IMG/VR virus record: IMGVR_UViG_3300049893_001283
Coordinates: 1 to 28,831 of that record
Source of the DNA: a virus
DNA: 28,831 bases
Strand: one strand, 5' to 3'
Part shown: piece by piece, positions 8,131-15,154 of the stretch
Numbering within the stretch: position 1 is the first letter of the stretch
Layout of the letters: each line of letters opens with the position of its first letter
Notes under the pieces: model-generated
What the model was told of the DNA's origin: nothing
Database searches by the model: none
What the model saw: the letters and a program-made list of their open reading frames with translations, nothing else
Made by a program: the position numbers and the translations under genes

Positions 8131-8589
8131 ATGGACATTCTCAAACTAAAGCCACTTATCGAAGGTATCGCATCTTCTGTTCCAGCCAACGTTCCTGAAA
8201 AACAGGAAAAGCAATGGAGCACCGAAGAAAAGCGTGCGGCACTTGAATCAATCGGTGCATATGGTCAATGCGGCAAGCACCTGTATCGTGAACACAATCT
8301 CATGGAGATTGCTCACAAGCTTTCGGAAATCACGAAGGTTGCCCAAGAACTCGCCATTCATGAGACGGTCAACAGCAAGGACGACGGATGGTTTGACAAG
8401 AAGACCGTGGAAACCAATTTCAAGCAACTGAGCAAGCTCAGTGAAGAATTCAACAAGCTCGCCAAGGATGCACACACGCTCCAACAGCGCATGGAAGCCC
8501 TCTATGAAGATGGTGCCCACATCGTTGGCCGCTACTATGAAATCAAGGACTTGAAAGAAGGTATCGCCGTTTCAAAAATCGCCAAGTAA
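8131..8589 (+). CDS. Helical head-cluster protein with targeting-like N-terminus
   Basis: This 152-residue protein of unknown family begins MDILKLKPLIEGIASSVPAN, with LIE-G as a possible prohead protease site. The rest is almost entirely helical, with Lys/Glu heptads (EIAHKLSEITKVAQELAIHE, QLSKLSEEFNKLAKDAHTLQ) consistent with a coiled coil. There is no membrane segment or signal peptide. It lies 11 bases after the core-like protein and just before the 142-base leader of the scaffold gene. An internal head or core component is the best guess from position and N-terminus. Confidence 0.8.
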   Translation: MDILKLKPLIEGIASSVPANVPEKQEKQWSTEEKRAALESIGAYGQCGKHLYREHNLMEIAHKLSEITKVAQELAIHETVNSKDDGWFDKKTVETNFKQLSKLSEEFNKLAKDAHTLQQRMEALYEDGAHIVGRYYEIKDLKEGIAVSKIAK

Positions 8590-8731
8590 CTTTTTTCAAG
8601 AAAAAGTAGCGTTTTTGTAAATTGGTATATATTTATTTTTAGAAAATGCACCATTATTTGGTGCGAGTCCGGTAAAATCACTTTTTGAAACTCTAATAGT
8701 TTCATAACCCTAGTAAGGATTACAAACTATT
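8590..8731 (+). promoter_or_regulatory. Long leader of the scaffold/capsid gene pair, with two hairpins
   Basis: This 142-base gap is the longest non-coding stretch inside the head cluster. It holds an AT-rich TATATATTTATT box (TATTTATT at 8630-8637, one base off the recurrent octamer). Two hairpins follow: GCACCA/TGGTGC with a 5-base loop at 8648-8664, and GAAACT/AGTTTC with a 5-base loop at 8687-8703. An AAGGA stretch lies about 12 bases before ATG 8732. A late promoter with a structured 5' leader for the two most abundant head proteins is a plausible reading. Confidence 0.45.
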
Positions 8732-10084
8732 ATGTCAGACCTACTCAAACAAGCGATTGCCGACGCCAAAGCCGTCCGCGCCACCGCCCTTTCGAATGCA
8801 CGTGTTGCTCTTGAAGAGCACTTTGCACCAAAGCTACAGAGTATGCTTTCTGAGAAGCTAAAGGCCGAAGTTGAAGCATCTGAAGACGAAGGTCTTCCAG
8901 TTGCCGACGCTCCTGTTGCTGATGAAGCACCAGTCGCCCCTGAAGCTGCTCCTGAAGCCTCTCTCGATGCTGCTCCTGAAGCCGCTCTCGATGCTGCTCC
9001 TGTTGCTGATGAAGCCCCAGTTGACGCCGCCCCTATGGGCGACGAAGCCCCGGTTGACGCCGCTCCTGTTGCTGATGAAGCCCCAGTTGACGCTCTTCCA
9101 GCCGATGAAGAAATCGAAGAAGACGCCATGCGCGGCACAATCGCTGCCGAACTCGACCCAACTCTTGCTCTCGCAGAAGCCGAAAAAGCTTCTTCCGACT
9201 ACAAGAAGACAACTTCCGGTGAAAAGACCGAAGACAAGGGTCAAGAAATCGTTGACTCCACAAAGCTCAAGACCAAGGGCAGCTTGACTGCCAAGAATGA
9301 CGCTCGCAAGGCTTCCCCTGACTACAAGAAGACAACTTCTGGTGCCAAGACGGAAGACCCACAGGGCGCATCCAATGAACTTTCCAAGGGCATGAAGAAG
9401 ACCGAGTCTTCTACACCAGCTCTTAAAGAAAATGAAGAAGTTGATGAAGCTTCTCTTGACGAAATCCTCAAGGAACTCGAAGCCTCCGTCCAAGATGTTG
9501 GAATGGCCGACGAAGCTCCTGTTGCCGCTGGTGCAGCTGCTCCTGCCGGTGACGAAGAAATCGACTTGAACGAACTCCTGTCCGAAGACGACGACAAAGA
9601 CGCCGACGACAAGAAGGAAGACAAGGACGAAGACGATAAGGACGACAAGAAGCCAGACTTCCTCAAAGAAGAAAATCTTTCGTTGAAGAAGGAACTACAA
9701 GAATACCGCAGCACAGTTATCTATCTGCGGGACCGTATCAATGAAATTAACCTGCTCAATGCCAAGTTGCTTTACACGAACAAATTGTTCAAGCAAGCCA
9801 ACCTGACCAATGAACAGAAGCTTAAAGTAGTCGAATCGTTTGACCTCACGAAGTCGGTTCGTGAAGCCAAGCTCGTCTACACGACGCTAGCCGAGTCGTT
9901 CAATTTCGGTGCCAAGAAGAATGTTGAGCCAGCCAAGAAGCCGGTCTCCACAACCGTCAAGGCAATCACCGAAGGTCTCGCCAGCAAGTCCGTTGCATCA
10001 ACCAAGCCGACCAATCCAGCAGTCTTGACAGAAGGTGCCGAAATGGCCAACCGCTTCAAGAAACTCGCCGGTATTCGCAAGTAA
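8732..10084 (+). CDS. Prohead core scaffold protein, T4 gp22-like
   Basis: This is the main scaffold of the prohead core, expected to be degraded by gp21 before DNA enters. At 450 residues it is longer than T4 gp22 (269). The conserved part is C-terminal, about 310-395: a coiled coil with INLLNAKLLYTNKLFK, LTNEQKLKVVESFD and REAKLVYTTLAESF, a pattern typical of gp22 relatives. The N-terminal two thirds are low complexity. They contain Ala/Pro/Asp repeats of the type VADEAPVDAAP (about 57-127), a duplicated DYKKTTSG block at about 156 and 197, and a very acidic Asp/Lys run at 286-308. It ends VLTEGAEMANRFKKLAGIRK; LTE-G fits the protease site, and a terminal RFKKLAGI-type peptide is, as I recall, shared by other marine T4-like core proteins. 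It sits immediately before the capsid gene. Confidence 0.88.
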   Translation: MSDLLKQAIADAKAVRATALSNARVALEEHFAPKLQSMLSEKLKAEVEASEDEGLPVADAPVADEAPVAPEAAPEASLDAAPEAALDAAPVADEAPVDAAPMGDEAPVDAAPVADEAPVDALPADEEIEEDAMRGTIAAELDPTLALAEAEKASSDYKKTTSGEKTEDKGQEIVDSTKLKTKGSLTAKNDARKASPDYKKTTSGAKTEDPQGASNELSKGMKKTESSTPALKENEEVDEASLDEILKELEASVQDVGMADEAPVAAGAAAPAGDEEIDLNELLSEDDDKDADDKKEDKDEDDKDDKKPDFLKEENLSLKKELQEYRSTVIYLRDRINEINLLNAKLLYTNKLFKQANLTNEQKLKVVESFDLTKSVREAKLVYTTLAESFNFGAKKNVEPAKKPVSTTVKAITEGLASKSVASTKPTNPAVLTEGAEMANRFKKLAGIRK

Positions 10085-10118
10085 CCTCAACAACAACTCC
10101 TAAACAGGAATTATAATT

Positions 10119-11723
10119 ATGTCAGACATCAAATCACTACTCACAGAGACAGCCAACCCAATGGCCGTCCTCATGTCTCAGACCCGTGGCCTCGTTGCCA
10201 AGTGGGAAAAGACTGGTCTCCTTGAAGGCGTCAAGAGCGACATGGAAAAGTCGCACATGTCCATCCTTCTGGAAAACCAAGCACAGCACCTCATTGACGA
10301 AGCTACCCGCACGGGCACTTCGGCCAATTCCGAACAATGGGCCGGTGTGGCACTCCCACTCGTCCGTCGTGTGTTCGCTGAAATCGCAGCCAAGGAATTC
10401 GTTAGCGTTCAGCCAATGAATCTTCCTTCCGGTCTCGTGTTCTACCTAGACTTCAAGTATGGTAGCGACCAAGCCGGTAAGCCATCCTTCAGCGGCCAAA
10501 GCCTCTTCGGTGGCACAGGCACCAAGCTCGGTTCCACCGACAGCGCAACCAACGGTCTCTACGGCCAAGGTCGCTTCGGCTACACCATCAACGACCAAAG
10601 CACGACTGTCACAGCTACAGCTACGACAGCTTCGTGGGAAGATGCAAAGTTCGTTCCTGAACTGAGCGCTTCTCAAGCAGCAGGCAAGCTCCTCAAGATT
10701 TCTGCCTCGCTCGCTGGCACCAGCTTTGACTCGGTCGGCGTCCGCGCCTTCACCGTGTCTGGCTCCGGTATCGTTGATTTCTATCCGGGCTTCACAACCG
10801 TCGTCGGTAACACCGTTTACTTCATCGTTTCCGGTTCCGGCGTTGGCGCTTCCCCAAGCGTTGCCGTTGCTTACCACAAGCAACCAGCCGACACATCCCG
10901 TGGCGACTTCGAAGACCAAGGCGCTGGCCTACCAAACACCACTGGTATCGCTAACGATATCGGTATCCCAGAAGTCAACTTGGAACTCAAGTCCGAAGCT
11001 ATCGTGGCCAAGACCCGTAAGCTCAAGGCCGTCTGGACCCCAGAATTGGCTCAAGACTTGAACGCCTACCACAGCATCGACGCCGAAGCCGAGCTAACCG
11101 CTCTCCTCTCGGAATACGTCTCGATGGAAATCGACCTCGAAATCCTCGACATGTTGGTTCAAAGCGCTCCAAGCGTCACAACCGAATTCTGGTCCGCTCG
11201 TATCGGTTCCGAATTCAACACAACCACCCGTCTCTTCGAAGACACCGCTGCTAACCGCACGGCCTACGTCAAGAGCACATGGTTCCAAACCCTCGGCAAC
11301 AAGATTCAGAAGGTCTCTAACAAGATTCACCAGCTGACTCTCCGTGGCGGCGCTAACTTCATCGTCTGCTCGCCTGACGTTGCAACCATCATCGAGTCCA
11401 TCCCGGGCTTCACCACAAACACGGACGGCGACCAAGCCAAGTTCGCAATGGGTGTTGCTAAGGTCGGCGCTCTCAGCAACCGCTGGACGGTCTACAAGAA
11501 CCCATACATGACCGACAACGTCATGTTGGTTGGTTTCCGTGGAACGAACTTCCTCGAAACCGGTGCGGTGTATGCTCCATACATCCCACTCATCCAGACC
11601 CCATTGGTCTATGACCCAGTCAACTTCACGCCTCGTCGTGGTGTCATGACTCGTTATGCCAAGAAGATGCTGCGTCCTGAGTTCTATGGCAAGATTGTCA
11701 TCGGCGCTCTGAACGAAGTCTAA
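10119..11723 (+). CDS. Major capsid protein, T4 gp23-like
   Basis: This is the main shell subunit, expected to have the HK97 fold. At 534 residues it is close to T4 gp23 (521). Family sequence is clear: NSEQWAGVALPLVRRVFAEI, FVSVQPMNLPSGLVFYLDFK, VAKTRKLKAVWTPELAQDLN, HSIDAEAELTALLSEYVSME and near the end RRGVMTRYAKKMLRPEFYGK. Residues 58-62 read LIDEA, so the prohead protease should cut after Glu61, close to Glu65 in T4. The leader (1-61) starts MSDIKSLLTETANP, which resembles the short N-termini of its neighbours. An AGGA stretch about 9 bases upstream can serve as ribosome binding site. The gene is followed by strong terminators, as expected for a very highly expressed late gene. No gp24-type vertex protein follows it in this window. 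Confidence 0.96.
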   Translation: MSDIKSLLTETANPMAVLMSQTRGLVAKWEKTGLLEGVKSDMEKSHMSILLENQAQHLIDEATRTGTSANSEQWAGVALPLVRRVFAEIAAKEFVSVQPMNLPSGLVFYLDFKYGSDQAGKPSFSGQSLFGGTGTKLGSTDSATNGLYGQGRFGYTINDQSTTVTATATTASWEDAKFVPELSASQAAGKLLKISASLAGTSFDSVGVRAFTVSGSGIVDFYPGFTTVVGNTVYFIVSGSGVGASPSVAVAYHKQPADTSRGDFEDQGAGLPNTTGIANDIGIPEVNLELKSEAIVAKTRKLKAVWTPELAQDLNAYHSIDAEAELTALLSEYVSMEIDLEILDMLVQSAPSVTTEFWSARIGSEFNTTTRLFEDTAANRTAYVKSTWFQTLGNKIQKVSNKIHQLTLRGGANFIVCSPDVATIIESIPGFTTNTDGDQAKFAMGVAKVGALSNRWTVYKNPYMTDNVMLVGFRGTNFLETGAVYAPYIPLIQTPLVYDPVNFTPRRGVMTRYAKKMLRPEFYGKIVIGALNEV

Positions 11724-11741
11724 TCCAGACTGAATAGCACC

Positions 11742-11760
11742 TTACCATAACAAGTGGTAA
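11742..11760 (+). other. Small hairpin after the capsid gene
   Basis: TTACCA (11742-11747) and TGGTAA (11755-11760) form a 6-base-pair stem with a 7-base loop, 18 bases after the capsid stop codon and just before the main terminator. It may protect the 3' end of the transcript or be incidental. Confidence 0.4.
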
Positions 11761-11766
11761 AAATTC

Positions 11767-11798
11767 AAGCCCCGGTCGAAAGACCGGGGCTTTTTTTT
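11767..11798 (+). terminator. Strong intrinsic terminator after the capsid gene
   Basis: An 11-base-pair stem (AAGCCCCGGTC paired with GACCGGGGCTT) closed by a GAAA tetraloop at 11778-11781 is followed by eight T residues at 11791-11798. This is a textbook Rho-independent terminator. It ends the head transcript after the capsid gene. Confidence 0.93.
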
Positions 11799-11802
11799 GT
11801 CC

Positions 11803-11840
11803 ACAAAAAAGCCCCACAAAATCGGGGGCTATTTTTTATA
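11803..11840 (-). terminator. Terminator of the minus-strand lysozyme gene, probably bidirectional
   Basis: AGCCCC (11810-11815) pairs with GGGGCT (11825-11830). On the minus strand the stem is followed by a T run (bases 11810 to 11805), directly after the lysozyme stop codon. On the plus strand it is followed by another T run (11832-11837), so it can also back up the capsid terminator. Confidence 0.8.
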
Positions 11841-11842
11841 TT

Positions 11843-12499
11843 TTAGGCGGCGTTGTTCATTACCGTCGCGTTCCACTCCATGCGTTTTTTTACTCCACGA
11901 TTTGACGTGGTCTTGTATTCGCGGTGGTTGAGATATTCCTTGGCCGCATCATCAAAGCGGTGGGCGGCGAGCAAGGCCATTGTTTTTGGCCCCATATCGC
12001 CACGATATAATGCGTTCACAATAGCAATTCGAACCGTGAGAGGCAAGGAATCAAAGTTCTTTATAGAACGCTTTGCGACCTGAATCTTGCTGTTTACGTC
12101 TTTTTCTAACAAACGCACAGCCTCGGAGTCTGATATGCCTTTGTCAAAATTTTCACCTTTTTGAATCTTGTGGCCATATGCGATAGTGTCGCTGCCACCT
12201 TCAAGACTTTTGTGGGGATACCACTTTCCGTGAGACCTGTTGTATCCACCGTGCCGGTTGTTGGTGTTATTTTCAAATCTTTTTATAACTTCCGCCGCTT
12301 TGCTCATTAGCTCACCTTGTTCACCGATTCCCGTGAAGTCAATGTCTTTCTGCATATAAGGCGTTCCTGCACCGTCACTTGCCGCGTTCTGATAAGCATG
12401 TGTGACGTGCGGCACCACAAACTGGACTGGTGGCGGTAGGTCTGCGACAGGTGCCTCGATTAAGCGTTGTTCGATTAGAATATCCTTGAGCTTTATCAT
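11843..12499 (-). CDS. GH24-like lysozyme with capsid-targeting-like N-terminus
   Basis: This is the only gene on the minus strand. I chose ATG 12499 (218 residues) because GGGG and a TATTTATA motif lie just upstream; the longer open frame has no such support. Residues 68-218 look like a phage lysozyme that cuts peptidoglycan glycan chains: catalytic Glu76 in VIKRFEN, then WYPHKSLEGGSDTIAYGHKI, where T105 matches the Thr of the usual TIGYGH motif. The Asp of the triad is not clearly conserved (E100 or D104 may replace it), and about 20 residues are inserted after Glu76. The N-terminus MIKLKDILIEQRLIEAP has two [L/I]-x-E sites and matches its head-cluster neighbours. There is no signal peptide or holin gene nearby. 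It may be the endolysin, or a virion lysozyme packaged in the head and injected. Confidence 0.82.
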   Translation of the reverse strand: MIKLKDILIEQRLIEAPVADLPPPVQFVVPHVTHAYQNAASDGAGTPYMQKDIDFTGIGEQGELMSKAAEVIKRFENNTNNRHGGYNRSHGKWYPHKSLEGGSDTIAYGHKIQKGENFDKGISDSEAVRLLEKDVNSKIQVAKRSIKNFDSLPLTVRIAIVNALYRGDMGPKTMALLAAHRFDDAAKEYLNHREYKTTSNRGVKKRMEWNATVMNNAA

Positions 12500-12508
12500 A
12501 ACATCCCC

Positions 12509-12516
12509 TATAAATA
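12509..12516 (-). promoter_or_regulatory. TATTTATA motif upstream of the lysozyme gene
   Basis: Read on the minus strand this is TATATTTATA followed by GGGGATGTT and the ATG at 12499, a gap of 9 bases. The motif keeps its orientation relative to the gene it precedes, which argues that it is a directional signal and not chance AT-richness. Confidence 0.55.
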
Positions 12517-12542
12517 TACCCATCGAACACCTTCCAACCTCA

Positions 12543-12550
12543 TATTTATA
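12543..12550 (+). promoter_or_regulatory. TATTTATA motif upstream of zinc-motif gene
   Basis: CATATTTATA ends 5 bases before ATG 12556. Together with the minus-strand copy at 12509-12516 it forms a divergent pair in the 56-base gap between the lysozyme gene and this gene. No ribosome binding site fits between the motif and the ATG. Confidence 0.55.
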
Positions 12551-12555
12551 CAATT

Positions 12556-13887
12556 ATGCTACTGCGCACACTTGTTGAACAAATTCAGTTTGAAAACGAT
12601 GCGGCTGATGATTCTGGCAGCGTTTCGATTGACAAGAAGATGACCGAGAAAACTCTCGATGATACCTTTGAAGTCACCGACACAGGACTGAATTACATCA
12701 AGCGCGAGCTTGACCGCATGAACAAGAAGGCATCCCGCCTTGGTTTGTCGCCCCTGACTCTCAAGGTTCTTGGTCAAAAGCATACCAAGCTTGGCGACGG
12801 CGATGTGCGCGTCATCAATCAAGTTAAGATTGAAGGTAAGGCTCCGATGATTGACGGTTACGAATTCATTGCAAACATTGAACACTCGGAGGCGGGCAAC
12901 ATCATCAACATTTCGCCGGATGCCAGTCTCAAGAACCTTCCCGCTGAATATCGCACGGTCAATGCAACTTGTGACCACTGCCACACCAAGCGCGACCGTC
13001 ACAACACGTTTGTTCTGAAAGACACGAAGTCTGGTGCGCTGAAGCGGGTTGGTCGCAGCTGCCTCAAGAATTTCTTCCCCGACACCGACCCGAAGGCACT
13101 GATGGCGTATGCCGCGATGCTGGGTAAGGCTTTGAACATTGGTGTTGGTGCGGAGGACATGGAAGATGAAGGTGGTATGGGCGGCGGCGGCAGTTCTAGC
13201 AAATATTACGACGCTGCTGGCTTTCTGGTTTACATTTGCACCGCCTATCTCATGACCGGTAAATATCTCTCCAAGAGCAAGGCTCGCCAAAACATTGACG
13301 CCAGTGGTGGACCCACCACCTCGACCGGAGAACTGGCCATGAACCTGAGATGGAACCGTGATGCCGACGTGCAGGAAGAGGTGCGCAAGCTGCGCCCTCG
13401 TGCCGAAGAACTTGCCGCCAAGATTGAAGATTGGAAGGAAACCAAGGATTGGGACGCTATGGCGACCGCCAAGCCCGAACTGGCCAATTACTTCAACAAC
13501 ATGAAGGTGATTTCCAATTCTCAGGCCATCCAATACAAGAACGCGGGCTATCATGCTTCCTTGCTTGGTTTGTATCTGCGAGATGAGATGGACGCGGTTC
13601 AACGTGAAAAAGTCAAGGCACAGGATTATGTTGGCAAGGTTGGTGAAAAGATTCTCATCGACCTTACCGTGAAACTGGCTCGCCCATTCTACTCCGCATA
13701 TGGCGCGGGCATGATGTATATCTTCAATGACACCGTGGGCAACGAGGTGGTATATTTCGCCTCCAAGGACATGGGTTTGGACACCAACGAAACCTATAAG
13801 GTTCAGGCCACGGTGAAGCAGCAACAAGTTTCCAAATACAACGGTGCTCCGCAGACCATCATCACTCGGGCAAAGATTCTTGACTAA
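12556..13887 (+). CDS. Zinc-motif protein with possible OB-fold C-terminal domain
   Basis: This 443-residue protein has no T4 structural counterpart that I recognise. The central part has a putative metal site: C139-D-H-C142-H within ATCDHCHTKRDRHNTFVL, then VGRSCLKNFF with C169, a pattern seen in some phage and plasmid hypothetical proteins. Residues 225-360 are helical. The last 80 residues (GEKILIDLTVKLARPFYSAY to the end) are beta-rich and could be an OB-like nucleic-acid-binding fold (weak inference). The N-terminus MLLRTLVEQIQFEND resembles the targeting-like N-termini of nearby genes, with LVE as possible site. It is divergent from the lysozyme gene and precedes the neck operon. A DNA-binding protein packaged in the head is one idea; function is unknown. 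Confidence 0.8.
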   Translation: MLLRTLVEQIQFENDAADDSGSVSIDKKMTEKTLDDTFEVTDTGLNYIKRELDRMNKKASRLGLSPLTLKVLGQKHTKLGDGDVRVINQVKIEGKAPMIDGYEFIANIEHSEAGNIINISPDASLKNLPAEYRTVNATCDHCHTKRDRHNTFVLKDTKSGALKRVGRSCLKNFFPDTDPKALMAYAAMLGKALNIGVGAEDMEDEGGMGGGGSSSKYYDAAGFLVYICTAYLMTGKYLSKSKARQNIDASGGPTTSTGELAMNLRWNRDADVQEEVRKLRPRAEELAAKIEDWKETKDWDAMATAKPELANYFNNMKVISNSQAIQYKNAGYHASLLGLYLRDEMDAVQREKVKAQDYVGKVGEKILIDLTVKLARPFYSAYGAGMMYIFNDTVGNEVVYFASKDMGLDTNETYKVQATVKQQQVSKYNGAPQTIITRAKILD

Positions 13888-13933
13888 CATATTATAATTG
13901 ACCTCGGCCCGTCTCATTTGCATGGGACGCCTA

Positions 13934-13941
13934 TATTTATA
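13934..13941 (+). promoter_or_regulatory. TATTTATA motif upstream of the neck operon
   Basis: CTATATTTATA ends 4 bases before ATG 13946, the shortest gap in the set. It marks the start of the overlapping neck/tail-completion operon. A late promoter here would yield a leaderless or nearly leaderless transcript. Confidence 0.55.
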
Positions 13942-13945
13942 GGAT

Positions 13946-15154
13946 ATGGCCGATACATCCATCAATTATACTGTAGACCAAGACAGAGTTCGCTGGCCGG
14001 GAAGTGGTTCAGCCATCACCACTGGCAGCACTCCGTTTGGTTTTTTTGACCTTGATTCGCAATTTGTCTCGGATGCACCGAGCGCAGCGAAGTGGGCGGC
14101 GATGCGTCTCGGATATCCTATCCAAGACGTGGAAATGATTGACGTGAATTTCTACGCTTGTTTTGAAGAAGCAATTTTGGAATATGGCGCTCAAGTCAAT
14201 CAGTTCAACATTCGCAACAACATCGGCGTGCTGCAAGGTAGCAATGCCAATGTAAACTTGACGCAAACCAATGTGGCAGGCAGCGGTCTGCCATTCATGA
14301 TTAAGCTGGCTCAAGGTTATGGCACCGAATTTGGTGTTGGCGGCAACGTTGATTGGAAAACCGGCAGCATCGACGTGAGTGCGGGAAAACAGAACTATGA
14401 TTTGCAGGCACTCTTCGGCACACCGGTTGAAGGTCAGCGCATTGAAATTCGTCGCATTTTCCACCACACCCCACCAGCCCGCATTTACGACCCATTCAGC
14501 ATGACGGGTATGAGCTACAGCAACGTGCTTAACGAAATGGGTTTTGCTGGCTACTCTCCTGCCACTCAATTTCTCATGACGCCAATCTTCGAAGACTTGC
14601 TGCGTATGCAAGCCATCGAATTCAATGATTCGGTGCGCAAGTCGGCATGGAGTTTTGACCTTGTGAACAACAAACTTCGCTTGTTCCCGATTCCAACTTA
14701 CGACATGAAGGTTCACTTCCACTATCTTCTTGGAAGCGAGCGCGACAGCCAAGGCATCAATCCATCTGGGTCATACTACAACGTTTCAGGTTCAGCAGTT
14801 TCTTCCACGACGATTGGTGATTACAGTAACGTGCCATACCAGATAATTCCATACACCAGCATCAACTCGGTGGGTAAGCAATGGATTCGCAAATATTTCC
14901 TCGCGCTGTGCAAGGAAGTGCTTGGCAGCATTCGTCAAAAGTATCAATCGATTCCGATTCCCGGTGCAGAAGTGACTCTGGACGGTGGTGAGCTTCGTCA
15001 AGAGGCCGCAACAGAAAAAACCGACCTTATCACACAATTGCGAGAAAACTTGGAAGCAAGCGGACGCAAGGCACAGATGGAAATGCGTGCCGAAGAAGCC
15101 CGCCAAATCCAAGAAACTCTCAACAAAGTTCCACTGGGTATTTACGTCGGATGA
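13946..15154 (+). CDS. Neck protein, T4 gp13-like
   Basis: This protein is expected to sit between portal and tail and close the head after packaging. At 402 residues it is longer than T4 gp13 (309). Sequence typical of gp13 relatives in environmental T4-like phages is visible: TPFGFFDLDSQFVSDAPSAA, WAAMRLGYPIQDVEMIDVNF, YACFEEAILEYGAQVNQF, then a central beta-rich region (IEIRRIFHHTPPARIYDPFS), and the helical KQWIRKYFLALCKEVLGSIR. The C-terminus is helical (residues about 350-395). The order gp13, nuclease, gp14, small gene, gp15 supports the call. The stop overlaps the next ATG by 4 bases (ATGA), so translation is probably coupled. The assignment rests on motif memory and context, not on alignment. 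Confidence 0.78.
   Translation: MADTSINYTVDQDRVRWPGSGSAITTGSTPFGFFDLDSQFVSDAPSAAKWAAMRLGYPIQDVEMIDVNFYACFEEAILEYGAQVNQFNIRNNIGVLQGSNANVNLTQTNVAGSGLPFMIKLAQGYGTEFGVGGNVDWKTGSIDVSAGKQNYDLQALFGTPVEGQRIEIRRIFHHTPPARIYDPFSMTGMSYSNVLNEMGFAGYSPATQFLMTPIFEDLLRMQAIEFNDSVRKSAWSFDLVNNKLRLFPIPTYDMKVHFHYLLGSERDSQGINPSGSYYNVSGSAVSSTTIGDYSNVPYQIIPYTSINSVGKQWIRKYFLALCKEVLGSIRQKYQSIPIPGAEVTLDGGELRQEAATEKTDLITQLRENLEASGRKAQMEMRAEEARQIQETLNKVPLGIYVG

Noticed and set aside
8646-8675. A 9-codon open frame in the scaffold leader
   Set aside because: It overlaps the hairpin at 8648-8664, has no ribosome binding site and no visible relatives.
12559-13965. A 468-codon open frame on the minus strand opposite the zinc-motif gene
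   Set aside because: It is nearly the full-length antisense of a well-supported gene, its translation has no recognisable motif, and no promoter motif or ribosome binding site precedes it.
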